Made by a program: the position numbers and the translations under genes | Shown: positions 1-6,478 of the stretch, one piece after another | How positions within the stretch are numbered: position 1 is the first letter of the stretch | How the letters are laid out: the number at the start of each line of letters is the position of its first letter | Notes under the pieces: model-generated | Databases searched by the model: none | The model's input: the letters and a program-made list of their open reading frames with translations, nothing else | What the model was told of the DNA's origin: nothing | Source: Candidatus Dormiibacterota bacterium | GTDB taxonomy: Bacteria > Chloroflexota > Dormibacteria > Aeolococcales > Bog-877 | Assembly: GCA_003135035.1 (NCBI GenBank) | Contig: PLDE01000111.1 | Span: 668 to 11,424, forward strand | Direction of reading: 5' to 3' | Length of the DNA stretch: 10,757 bases

Positions 1-138
1 AACCGGCTCCCCGCCAGCTTCCCGTTTGAGCAGGATCTCCTGAATCAGGTCCCCCGTGCCTGGCTGGCGAGTCTCGACCGCCGAAATGGCCTGCGCGAGC
101 GCCCTGGTGTCGCCTGCGAGCAGAGACGCAACGTTCAC
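1..138 (-). CDS. meaB: MeaB/ArgK-type GTPase, N-terminal fragment (cut by window edge)
   Basis: Forty-six codons run off the left edge, starting at a GTG at 138. The readable part contains LLAGDTRALAQAISAVE followed by a TRQPGTGDLIQ stretch. It resembles the N-terminal helix of MeaB/ArgK GTPases, where LLAGDxxALARAIxLxE precedes the P-loop. MeaB-type GTPases protect and reload adenosylcobalamin-dependent methylmalonyl-CoA mutase. The GKST P-loop lies outside the window, so the assignment rests on this short match and on the propionyl-CoA gene context to the right. The frame is open upstream only to a TAA at 157-159, with no ATG in it, which leaves GTG 138 as the sole good start. No Shine-Dalgarno sequence is visible. 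A TACTAT (-10-like) at 153-148 lies nine nt upstream, so a nearly leaderless transcript is possible. It could also be another P-loop protein or a gene remnant. Confidence 0.55.
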   Translation of the reverse strand, partial: MNVASLLAGDTRALAQAISAVETRQPGTGDLIQEILLKREAGGEPV

Positions 139-161
139 GGCGACCCATAGTAGGTATTAGC

Positions 162-187
162 AGGCATCCCCGGCGCCAGGGATGCCT
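162..187. repeat. Perfect 9-bp inverted repeat (hairpin) upstream of the MeaB-like gene
   Basis: AGGCATCCC (162-170) and GGGATGCCT (179-187) are perfect reverse complements around the 8-nt loop CGGCGCCA. The repeat sits 24 bp upstream of the GTG start at 138. No T-tract follows on either strand, so it is not a typical intrinsic terminator. It could be an operator, an RNA hairpin in a 5' leader, or chance. Confidence 0.5.
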
Positions 188-618
188 CGCAGTACACATA
201 CACAGCCCTGCAACGCCGCCCTCGAAGAGCTGCCGACCGAGGCCCGGCTATCCCTCACCCGGGCTGCCACGCCTGCATAGGATTGCCCACCAAACATGCC
301 GTTTTCTAGAATGTTGGGCTCGACCCAATCGGTCATCCCGACCGCTCTTGGTCGTCCCCGAATGCCGGGCTGGCTACGGTAAATGCGCATCACTCGGCAC
401 CGCCGGAACGCTCTGGAGCACAGTCCCGCGAAGATGCCCATGCAAGAACGTCCTCGCCGCTCATGGATCCGGTGCCAGCGCAGAAGGCGCAAGTCCGAGG
501 CACCGGCTAACCTTGGCCGAGGTCCCAGTCCCGACCCGGAAGGGAGTCTACGAGGCACTGGCGAAGGTAGCCAAGGGCGCCGAGTAGACCTCGGCTCAGC
601 CAGGGGATGGCGGGAGGA
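188..618. other. Stretch of about 430 bp with no recognisable gene
   Basis: Several short open frames exist on both strands (for example 348-587 on plus and 157-558 on minus), but none gives a recognisable protein and none has a convincing ribosome-binding site. Two small overlapping inverted repeats are present: CGGTC/GACCG at 330-334/340-344 and CGACC/GGTCG at 339-343/350-354. They share the GACC and so could not form together. I see no tRNA, insertion-sequence end or repeat array. It may hold the 3' end of the Fic transcript and the promoter of the MeaB-like gene, or be decayed sequence. Confidence 0.4.
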
Positions 619-1854
619 TCAAGCTCGCTTAGGTCGCCTTGGTCCAAGCGGTAGATCCTCTTGGCGGTCAGCACCGCTAGACGTTTCATCCGGGTCATTG
701 GGAACATCAGCAAACAGGCTGAGGTAATCGTCGTCTGCGAACCTCCGATTCCTGCGGTTTCCCGTGGACTCCTGCAAGATCCCAAGCTCCACCAGCCGAA
801 GGACGATTCGGTTGACGCCTGCATAGGTCAACTTTAATTCGCGTTGCAGGTAGGGAATGGTCACTATGGGGTATCGCCATAGCAGCTCATGAACGCGTAC
901 GACGTTGCCACTTACCTTCCGCGTTTGCAGCAGTTCCCTATGTTTCTGCTGGAGATCAAGGATCGCACGAACCGTTCGCCACGATTCAGTCGACGTCTCG
1001 GCAACCCCGCGAAGAAAGAAGTCAAGCCACTCTTCCCAATGTCCAGGCAAACGGACGGCCTGAAGTCGATCGTAGTACTCCGCGCGGTTGCTCTTGAGAA
1101 AGTAGCTCAGGTAAAGCAGCGGACGATGAAGTACGCGCTCCTGGAAGAGCATGAACGTGATGAGCAGCCGACCTATCCGACCGTTGCCGTCGAGGAAGGG
1201 GTGGATCGTCTCAAATTGGGCATGAGCGAGTCCCGCTCTGATCAACGGCGGGCACGTCTCGTCGTGCATGAAGTTCTCGAGGTTGGTCAGATGCTCCATT
1301 AGCTTCTGCGGCGGGGGAGGCACAAAGGTTGCCTGCGCGAGGGTACAACCGGCAGCGGGGCCAATCCAGTTCTGGGTGCGTCGGAACTGGCCAGGCTCCC
1401 GATTCTGACCCCTGACCCCCGATAACAACACGCGATGTATCTCGCATATTAGGTTCAGCGAGAGGGGCAGATCCGCCAAGCGAGACAGGCCGTGGTTCAT
1501 GGCGCTGACATGGTTGATCACCTCAGCAGCCTCGACCGGGTATTCGGATTGTCCCTCCACCTGGAAGACCAGGAGATCGGCAAGCGAGGCCCGGGTGCCC
1601 TCGATTTGGGAGCTGAGAACCGCCTCCCGGTTCACGTACATCCCTATAAACAGATCGGGGTTCGGAATAAGCTGAGCTGCGGCGTCGAGCCGCCCCAGGG
1701 CGAGCGTTGCGTCGCTGAGAAGGCGCGAGCGCTCTAGCGTTAGCTCGATCGGGGGATTACCTGGTGGAAGCGACTGTGGGATGAAGGCGCGGTAGCCGCT
1801 CGGCTGTCGAACGTAGATCCCAGCCCTACCTCTGGGACAACCACCGATACTCAA
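619..1854 (-). CDS. Fic family protein, class II, probable AMP transferase with C-terminal winged helix
   Basis: Fic proteins usually transfer AMP (or another phosphate-linked group) from a nucleotide to a hydroxyl side chain of a target protein. With the chosen TTG start the protein is 411 residues. An N-terminal Fic_N region begins near GIYVRQPSGYRAFIP (about 13-27). The inhibitory-helix motif [S/T]xxxE[G/N] is present as SSQIEG (81-86), which marks a class II Fic held off by its own glutamate. The complete catalytic motif HPFLDGNGRIGR lies at about 218-229, with the catalytic His at 1203-1201. A winged-helix region covers about 320-362, followed by NRRFADDDYLSLF and a polar tail. This order matches the SoFic-like subgroup of about 370-380 residues. 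The frame stays open to 2187, but residues before about 1917 are only a shadow of padR. TTG at 1854 or 1857 lies just after a weak GAGAGA, and a GTG at 1959 inside padR is an alternative. Target protein unknown. Confidence 0.88.
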   Translation of the reverse strand: MSIGGCPRGRAGIYVRQPSGYRAFIPQSLPPGNPPIELTLERSRLLSDATLALGRLDAAAQLIPNPDLFIGMYVNREAVLSSQIEGTRASLADLLVFQVEGQSEYPVEAAEVINHVSAMNHGLSRLADLPLSLNLICEIHRVLLSGVRGQNREPGQFRRTQNWIGPAAGCTLAQATFVPPPPQKLMEHLTNLENFMHDETCPPLIRAGLAHAQFETIHPFLDGNGRIGRLLITFMLFQERVLHRPLLYLSYFLKSNRAEYYDRLQAVRLPGHWEEWLDFFLRGVAETSTESWRTVRAILDLQQKHRELLQTRKVSGNVVRVHELLWRYPIVTIPYLQRELKLTYAGVNRIVLRLVELGILQESTGNRRNRRFADDDYLSLFADVPNDPDETSSGADRQEDLPLGPRRPKRA

Positions 1855-1915
1855 CAAGGCTCTCTCAGGGTCGAACCGCTGTTCCGACCCGAGATCGGTT
1901 GCTAGCGGCGTCGGC

Positions 1916-2263
1916 TCAGACCCGCCCAGCCGGTCGGGACAGAGGAGTGAACATGCCACCCTCCTCCAGGTGTCCGTTGAACCTGAGGAATCTGGCCATG
2001 GCATCCAGTTGGGCTTCCAGCGTTTCTCGGCCCTTGTTGGTGAGCTGGTAGGGACGGCGCCGGCCGTCGGCGGGAAGTCCGGCCACCAGTCCGTGCGCCT
2101 CCAACCGAGAGAGCGCTCCGTAGAGGGTTCCCGGGCCCAGGGTGATCCCCGCCTGCTTGCGCACCTCCTGGACAATCGCGTAGCCATGGCGGGGTCCGTC
2201 GACCAGGGTGGACAGAACCAGCAGCCCGGGATCTCGCCAACTCGGTCTTCCAGGTTGCTTCAC
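1916..2263 (-). CDS. PadR-family transcriptional repressor, short form
   Basis: This 115-residue protein is essentially one winged-helix domain. GLLVLSTLVDGPRHGYAI (about 13-30) is the first helix with the conserved GYAI. ITLGPGTLYGALSRLEAHGL (about 39-58) is the recognition helix region, and GRRRPYQLTNKGRETLEAQL (about 66-85) is the wing and the C-terminal helix. It lacks the long C-terminal domain of full-length PadR and so fits the short subfamily of about 105-120 residues. PadR proteins are usually autorepressors that also control adjacent genes. The start is GTG at 2263, supported by GGAG (2273-2270) six nt upstream. A perfect inverted repeat at 2325-2353 is a strong operator candidate. 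The Fic gene follows on the same strand after about 61 bp, so the two are probably cotranscribed. Within the last 15 codons GGAGGAGG precedes an internal ATG in the padR frame, but that frame ends at the padR stop. Confidence 0.9.
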   Translation of the reverse strand: MKQPGRPSWRDPGLLVLSTLVDGPRHGYAIVQEVRKQAGITLGPGTLYGALSRLEAHGLVAGLPADGRRRPYQLTNKGRETLEAQLDAMARFLRFNGHLEEGGMFTPLSRPAGRV

Positions 2264-2324
2264 AGGCTTCTCCGAACTGGAGGCGGGCCAGACTCTCCGA
2301 AATACGTGGCCCGTTACATCGTAG

Positions 2325-2353
2325 TCGAATGCATCTTTCCGTGATGCATTCGA
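2325..2353. promoter_or_regulatory. Probable PadR operator: perfect 11-bp inverted repeat
   Basis: TCGAATGCATC (2325-2335) and GATGCATTCGA (2343-2353) are exact reverse complements separated by TTTCCGT. Each arm contains ATGCAT. The repeat lies 62-90 bp upstream of the padR GTG start, where an autoregulatory site is expected. PadR-family operators are typically dyads with ATG/CAT-type half-sites a few bases apart. Assignment to this PadR is inference from position and symmetry. Confidence 0.6.
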
Positions 2354-2560
2354 TCGTGACCCAGATAATGCTCACCACGGGGCCCTCTTCCGGCGACCAC
2401 ACGCGGCGACTAGCTGTCGAAGCTCACTTCAAAGGATACGGACAGGCGGGGACCGCAGACGGAAGGTTACGGAGTTGTAAACCGCAAACACCTGTACGTC
2501 GCTAGCTCTGGCGAAGAGCCGCCTCTCCTTCTCTGTGGAGGTACCGCTAAGCTCTCCACC
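2354..2560. other. Divergent intergenic region between padR and the small CxxC gene
   Basis: This spacer carries the upstream region of both divergent genes. The plus-strand frame of the small gene is open back to a TAG at 2411-2413, but it holds no ATG, GTG or TTG start before 2561. An imperfectly placed hairpin GTGGAG/CTCCAC (2535-2540/2554-2559) sits directly before the GTG start. TAAGCT at 2548-2553 fits a TANNNT -10 element positioned for a leaderless transcript. No other feature was recognised. Confidence 0.35.
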
Positions 2561-2755
2561 GTGAAGGGCAGACGGTGCAGCCAATGCGAGGGTTCAGGTA
2601 GGCCGTCCGGGTTTGCCCATTGGCCGGCACCGTGCGCCCACTGTCACGGCCGGGGCGTCTGCCCCGGCGGCGACGACGATTGCCAGGAGCCCTATCCGCG
2701 CTGGTGGGACATGTTCAAGAAGATCTTTACTCCCGGCCGAGGCTACCGAGCCTGA
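2561..2755 (+). CDS. Small putative zinc-binding protein with two CxxCxGxG knuckles
   Basis: This 64-residue frame carries CSQCEGSG (about 7-14) and CAHCHGRG (about 25-32), with further Cys residues near 34 and 41. Paired CxxCxGxG motifs are the signature of the DnaJ-type zinc-finger (cysteine-rich) domain, here without a J domain or substrate-binding domain. Small free-standing proteins of this kind exist in high-GC bacteria, but their function is mostly unknown. The C-terminal part, PRWWDMFKKIFTPGRGYRA, is basic and aromatic and ends in TGA. The GTG start at 2561 has no Shine-Dalgarno sequence nearby, but a TANNNT -10-like element 8 nt upstream would suit a leaderless mRNA. It is the only plus-strand gene between the minus-strand blocks, divergent from padR and convergent with the acyl-CoA dehydrogenase gene. 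The paired cysteine spacing argues against a chance frame. Confidence 0.55.
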   Translation: MKGRRCSQCEGSGRPSGFAHWPAPCAHCHGRGVCPGGDDDCQEPYPRWWDMFKKIFTPGRGYRA

Positions 2756-2768
2756 CCAAGAGCTTCCC

Positions 2769-2782
2769 ACCGCCGCGGCGGT
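2769..2782. repeat. 14-bp perfect palindrome in the convergent intergenic gap
   Basis: ACCGCCGCGGCGGT reads the same on both strands. It lies in the 69-bp gap between the small plus-strand gene and the end of the acyl-CoA dehydrogenase gene. As RNA it could form only a 5-bp stem with a 4-nt loop, and no T-tract follows, so a role in bidirectional termination is uncertain. Confidence 0.3.
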
Positions 2783-2824
2783 AACGTTCGCCGTCACTAC
2801 CGGGGCCGGGGCTTCATCTTGAAC

Positions 2825-3964
2825 TTAGGCGAGCAACCTCTTAGCGATGACCACTCGTTGGATCTGGTTGGTCCCCTCGTAGATCTGGGTGATCTTGGCG
2901 TCGCGCATCATCCGCTCCACGGGGAACTCGTTGATGTAGCCGTATCCACCCAGAACCTGGACTGCGTCGGTGGTTATCCGCATGGCAGCATCCGAGGCGG
3001 CCAGCTTGGCCATGGCCGCCAGGCTGGTCATTTGGGGATCCTGGGCATCCACCGCCCGACACGCTTGGTGGGTCAGTGCTCTGGCCGCTTCGAGCTGGGT
3101 CGCCATGTCGGCAAGCATGAACTGGAGTCCTTGGAACTCAGCGATCGGCCGGCCGAATTGGCGGCGCTCTCGGGCGTACTTGACCGCGTAGTCCAGGGCC
3201 CCGGCGGCGATGCCCAGGGCCTGGGCCGCGATCTGGGGGCGGGACCGGTCCAGTACCCCCATAGCGATCTTGAAGCCATCTCCCTCTGGGCCCAGTCGCC
3301 GGGCGGCGGCGACGCGGCAGCCGGAGAAGACCAGTTCGCCCGTGTCGCTGCCCCTGATCCCGAGCTTGCCCTGGATGTGATTCCTCTCCAGGCCCTTCGT
3401 CTCCCCGTCCACCAGGAAGGCTGAGATTCCCCGGGTGCCCTGGTCGGGAGCGGTCACTGCGAAGACCACGATCAAATCGGCGACGGTGCCGTTGGTGATC
3501 CAGGTCTTGGCTCCATCGAGGACGTACTCGTCGCCCTCGCGGCGAGCTCGGGTGGTCATCGACCCCGGGTCACTGCCGGCATCCGGCTCGCTCAGGGCAT
3601 AGGCGGCCACCTTCCGGCCGCTGGCCAGCTCGGGCAAGAACTCCCGTTTCTGCTCCTCGCTACCGCCCAGGAGCAGGGGATAGCCGCCCAATCCCTGGAC
3701 CGCCAGCAGGAGCGCCGAGGTGGCACAAACTTTGGCAATCTCCTCCACGGCGGTCGCCAGGGTCAGCGCAGAACCGGAGACGCCGCCGTACTCGGGGTCG
3801 AAGGCGATGGCGAAGACGTCCTGCTGGCGGAAGAGCTCGACAACGTCCCAGGGAAACTCAGCGGTCCGGTCGATCTCGGCGGCCCGCGGTGCGATCTTTG
3901 CCTGGGCCAACTCCCTGACCGAGGCCTGAATCGCCTGGAGGTCCTCTCGAACTTCAGTCACCAT
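2825..3964 (-). CDS. Acyl-CoA dehydrogenase (short-chain/branched-chain type)
   Basis: This FAD flavoenzyme introduces the alpha-beta double bond into acyl-CoA and passes electrons to electron-transfer flavoprotein. The protein is 379 residues, normal for the family. The N-terminal helical domain covers about 1-115. The FAD/substrate signature YALSEPDAGSD is at 122-132 and WITNG at 155-159. The C-terminal helical domain carries ARERRQFGRPIAEFQ (264-278) and GGYGYINEFPVERMMRDAKI (339-358). The catalytic base is Glu363 in IYEGTNQIQR, the position used by short-chain and medium-chain enzymes rather than isovaleryl-CoA dehydrogenase. The start is ATG 3964, with GGGAGGA (3977-3971) six nt upstream; the frame extends nine codons further but without a better site. 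It is the last gene of the minus-strand cluster, 81 bp after the thiolase, with a possible internal -10 (TACAAT, 4020-4015) in that gap. The exact acyl substrate cannot be told from sequence. Confidence 0.93.
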   Translation of the reverse strand: MVTEVREDLQAIQASVRELAQAKIAPRAAEIDRTAEFPWDVVELFRQQDVFAIAFDPEYGGVSGSALTLATAVEEIAKVCATSALLLAVQGLGGYPLLLGGSEEQKREFLPELASGRKVAAYALSEPDAGSDPGSMTTRARREGDEYVLDGAKTWITNGTVADLIVVFAVTAPDQGTRGISAFLVDGETKGLERNHIQGKLGIRGSDTGELVFSGCRVAAARRLGPEGDGFKIAMGVLDRSRPQIAAQALGIAAGALDYAVKYARERRQFGRPIAEFQGLQFMLADMATQLEAARALTHQACRAVDAQDPQMTSLAAMAKLAASDAAMRITTDAVQVLGGYGYINEFPVERMMRDAKITQIYEGTNQIQRVVIAKRLLA

Positions 3965-4014
3965 CGAGCATCCTCCCGAATTTCGCCGCAATCTGGGACG
4001 AGCCGCGCCTCTCG

Positions 4015-4020
4015 ATTGTA
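4015..4020 (-). promoter_or_regulatory. Possible -10 element before the second acyl-CoA dehydrogenase gene
   Basis: TACAAT reads on the minus strand 50 nt upstream of the ATG at 3964, in an otherwise GC-rich 81-bp gap. No convincing -35 sits 16-18 bp further up, so this is a weak promoter candidate that might give the last gene separate expression. Confidence 0.2.
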
Positions 4021-4045
4021 GACAAGAGCAGCGCCGTCCTCTCGG

Positions 4046-5239
4046 TCAGGCTACCTCGACCAGAGTCGCCTCACCCTGGGCCGTCCCCGAGCATATGGTG
4101 GCCGCTCCGGGGCCGCCACCGCGACGTCTCAGCTCGAGGACGCAGGAAGCCAGGATGCGTGCTCCCGAGGCACCGACCGGGTGCCCGACCGCGATCGCGC
4201 CGCCATTGGGGTTGACCTGGCTGGGATTGAGCTCCAGCATCCGCGAGCTGGTGATGACCACCGACGCGAAGGCCTCGTTGATCTCGACCACCTTGAGGTC
4301 CGGTGCGCCGAGGCCGCCCCCGGTCTTATCCAGGGCCCGGGTCAGGGCCAGGGCAGGCACGGTTGCCAGATAGGGATGGTCGGCCGCCGACTCCCCGTAG
4401 CCGAGCCATTGGGCCAGAGGCTCGATCCCGAGAGCCCGGGCGCGAGCTCGGCTCATGATCACGATCGCCGCCGCCCCGTCGTTGATCCCCGGGGCGTTGC
4501 CAGCGGTGACGCTGCCATCGGGGCCGCCAAAGACGGGCCGCAGGGCGGCGAGCTTCTCCAGAGAGGTGTCGGGTCGCGGTTGCTCATCTCGATCCACCAG
4601 CACGGGCCCCGCCTTGCTGGCAACCTCGATCGGCGTCAGCTCCTCCGCCAGCAGACCCTTGGCCCGCGCCGCCTCGTAGCGCTGCTGGGAGAGCAGGGCG
4701 TACTCGTCCTGCTCCGCGCGGCTGACGCCCAGCTCAGCGGCGACGTGGGTGCCGTGGTCTCCCATCGGCACGTTATCGATCGGACAGGTGAGCCCATCCC
4801 AGAGCATGGAGTCGTAGAGGGTCATGTTCCCCATCGCCACCCCGCGGCGCACTCCGGGAAGGAGCATGGGGGCCTGGGACATGGACTCCATGCCCCCGGC
4901 CACCACCACCTCCGCCTCTCCGGCGGCAATCAGCAGTCCGGCGAGGTTGACCGCCTTCAGCGAGGAGGCGCAGACCTTGTTGACGGTCAGCGAGGAGACG
5001 GAGGCGGGAATGCCCGCTTTGAGGGCCGCCTGGCGGGCGGGAATCTGACCCTGTCCAGCCGTGATGACGGTGCCCATGATGCACTGGTCGACTTCCTCGG
5101 GAGCCACTCCGGCCCGCTCCAGAGCGACCCGGATCGCGTGGGCTCCCAGGTCGACTGCTGAAATCGAGCTGAGCGAGCCGCCCAACTTGCCAAAGGGGGT
5201 TCGGGCCACCGCCACGATCACTGCGTCGCGATCACTCAC
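4046..5239 (-). CDS. Thiolase, acetyl-CoA acetyltransferase type
   Basis: The enzyme makes or cleaves 3-ketoacyl-CoA with CoA, giving acetyl-CoA plus a shortened acyl-CoA. It would act last in beta-oxidation, or in the acetoacetyl-CoA or 2-methylacetoacetyl-CoA step. All catalytic elements are present (numbered from GTG 5239): nucleophilic Cys90 in VNKVCASSLKAV, the NEAF motif at 321-324, His353 in GGAIAVGHPVGASGAR, and Cys383 in CSGTAQGEA. The last motif has SGT where many thiolases have IGG, with the reactive cysteine kept. The 397 residues are normal length. GTG 5239 gives the usual MSDRDAVIV opening; TTG 5242, one codon earlier, is an alternative, and both have only a weak upstream GATGAG. 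It follows the first dehydrogenase gene by 39 bp in the same reading frame, with no other stop between them. Chain-length specificity is not resolved. Confidence 0.93.
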   Translation of the reverse strand: MSDRDAVIVAVARTPFGKLGGSLSSISAVDLGAHAIRVALERAGVAPEEVDQCIMGTVITAGQGQIPARQAALKAGIPASVSSLTVNKVCASSLKAVNLAGLLIAAGEAEVVVAGGMESMSQAPMLLPGVRRGVAMGNMTLYDSMLWDGLTCPIDNVPMGDHGTHVAAELGVSRAEQDEYALLSQQRYEAARAKGLLAEELTPIEVASKAGPVLVDRDEQPRPDTSLEKLAALRPVFGGPDGSVTAGNAPGINDGAAAIVIMSRARARALGIEPLAQWLGYGESAADHPYLATVPALALTRALDKTGGGLGAPDLKVVEINEAFASVVITSSRMLELNPSQVNPNGGAIAVGHPVGASGARILASCVLELRRRGGGPGAATICSGTAQGEATLVEVA

Positions 5240-5278
5240 CAACTCATCGTATACCCGCTCGCGGCGGTGCTCCCTCGA

Positions 5279-6472
5279 TCAGCTCGGAGTCTGATCGAGC
5301 AACTTGGAGACTGACCCTCCCAACCCGAGCAGGTGAGAGGCGATGATCAGGCGCTGCACCTCCGACGTCCCCTCTCCGATCTCGTTGATCTTGACGTCCC
5401 GGTAGTAGCGGGCCACCGGGAGGTCCTCCATGAAGCCCGCTCCGCCGTGGATCTGGATCGCCTGATTGGCGCACCAGGTGGCGGTCTCCGAGGCGTGCAG
5501 CTTGGCCATGGCGGCGAACTTGCCGGCGGGCCGGTTCTGGTCGATCAAAGCGCCCGCCCGCCAGACCATGAGCCGGCTCAACTCGATCTGAGTCTCCATG
5601 TCGGCGAGCTTGAGTTGGGTCGCCTGAAAGTGGCTGATGGGCCGGCCGAACTGGCGGCGCTCCTGGGCGTAGCCGAGCGAGGCGTCCAGACAGGCCTGAG
5701 CCAGACCCACCGCCAAGGCGGCGATCGCCACTCGACCCGCCTCCAGCGCCTTGAAAAACTGGCCCAGACCACCGCCTTCCTTGCCGAGCAGGTTGGCCTC
5801 GGGGACTCGGCAGCCGGCGAAGGTGAGCTCGCGGGTGTCGCTGGCGTGCCAGCCCAGCTTGTGGTAGGCGGCCCCCACCTCGTACCCCGGGGTACCTCGC
5901 TCCACCAAGATGGCGCTGATCCGCTTCCGGCCGTCCTTCTCGGCGGTGATCGCGGTCAGGGTGACCCCGGCGCTGATGTCGGTACCGGAGTTGGTGATGA
6001 AGCACTTGGACCCGTCGATCACCCACTCCTTGCCATCGCGCCGGGCCCTGGTCTTGGTCCCGCCCGCGTCGGAACCGGCCTCCGGCTCAGTCAGGCCGAA
6101 GGCCCAGAGCTTGCGCCCGGCGCAGAGCTCGGGAAGATAGTGCTGCTGCTGCTCTGCTGTGCCGAAGAAGAAGATGGGAGCGATCCCCAGGGATACCGCC
6201 GCCTCCAGGGTGATCGCCAAAGAGGCGTCGGCGCGGGCGATCTCCTCCAGCGCCAGCAGGTAGCTGACAAAGTCGGCGCCGGCGCCCCCCACCGACTCGG
6301 GGTAAGGAAGTCCGAAGACACCCAGCTCCGCCATCTGGGCGACCACCGGATAGGGGAACTCCTGGCGCCGATCCCACTCCGCCGCCTGGGGAGCGACGAC
6401 CTGGATGGCGAAGTCGCGGCAGGTTCCGCGGATGGCCGCCTGCTCGGGACTCAGCTCAAAGCTCAGTCCCAT
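5279..6472 (-). CDS. Acyl-CoA dehydrogenase
   Basis: This is a second FAD-dependent acyl-CoA dehydrogenase, 397 residues, clearly different in sequence from the one at 2825-3964, so the two likely serve different acyl-CoAs. The signature GLTEPEAGSDAGG is at 126-138 and FITNSG at 158-163. AQERRQFGRPISHFQ (269-283) and IHGGAGFMEDLPVARYYRDV (341-360) mark the C-terminal domain. The catalytic base is Glu367 in EIGEGTSEVQR. The ATG at 6472 lies 6 nt after the sucD stop, and the closest Shine-Dalgarno-like sequence (GGAGC) is inside the end of sucD, which suggests translational coupling. In transcription order it follows sucC and sucD and precedes the thiolase. Butyryl-CoA, isobutyryl-CoA or 2-methylbutyryl-CoA dehydrogenase activity are all possible; the sequence alone does not choose. 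Confidence 0.93.
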   Translation of the reverse strand: MGLSFELSPEQAAIRGTCRDFAIQVVAPQAAEWDRRQEFPYPVVAQMAELGVFGLPYPESVGGAGADFVSYLLALEEIARADASLAITLEAAVSLGIAPIFFFGTAEQQQHYLPELCAGRKLWAFGLTEPEAGSDAGGTKTRARRDGKEWVIDGSKCFITNSGTDISAGVTLTAITAEKDGRKRISAILVERGTPGYEVGAAYHKLGWHASDTRELTFAGCRVPEANLLGKEGGGLGQFFKALEAGRVAIAALAVGLAQACLDASLGYAQERRQFGRPISHFQATQLKLADMETQIELSRLMVWRAGALIDQNRPAGKFAAMAKLHASETATWCANQAIQIHGGAGFMEDLPVARYYRDVKINEIGEGTSEVQRLIIASHLLGLGGSVSKLLDQTPS

Positions 6473-6478
6473 TGGCTG

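Noticed and set aside
348..727. Plus-strand open frames in the gene-free stretch
   Set aside because: No recognisable motif and no ribosome-binding site; the longer one runs antisense into the Fic gene.
889..1302. 137-codon plus-strand frame opposite the Fic catalytic region
   Set aside because: It lies opposite the HPFLDGNGRIGR coding sequence and shows no domain.
1902..2402. 166-codon minus-strand frame overlapping padR
   Set aside because: Out of frame with the well-supported padR winged helix; starts upstream of the operator dyad and has no domain.
2769..2782. Palindrome as an intrinsic terminator for the convergent genes
   Set aside because: Loopless palindrome with no T-tract on either side; kept only as a low-confidence repeat.
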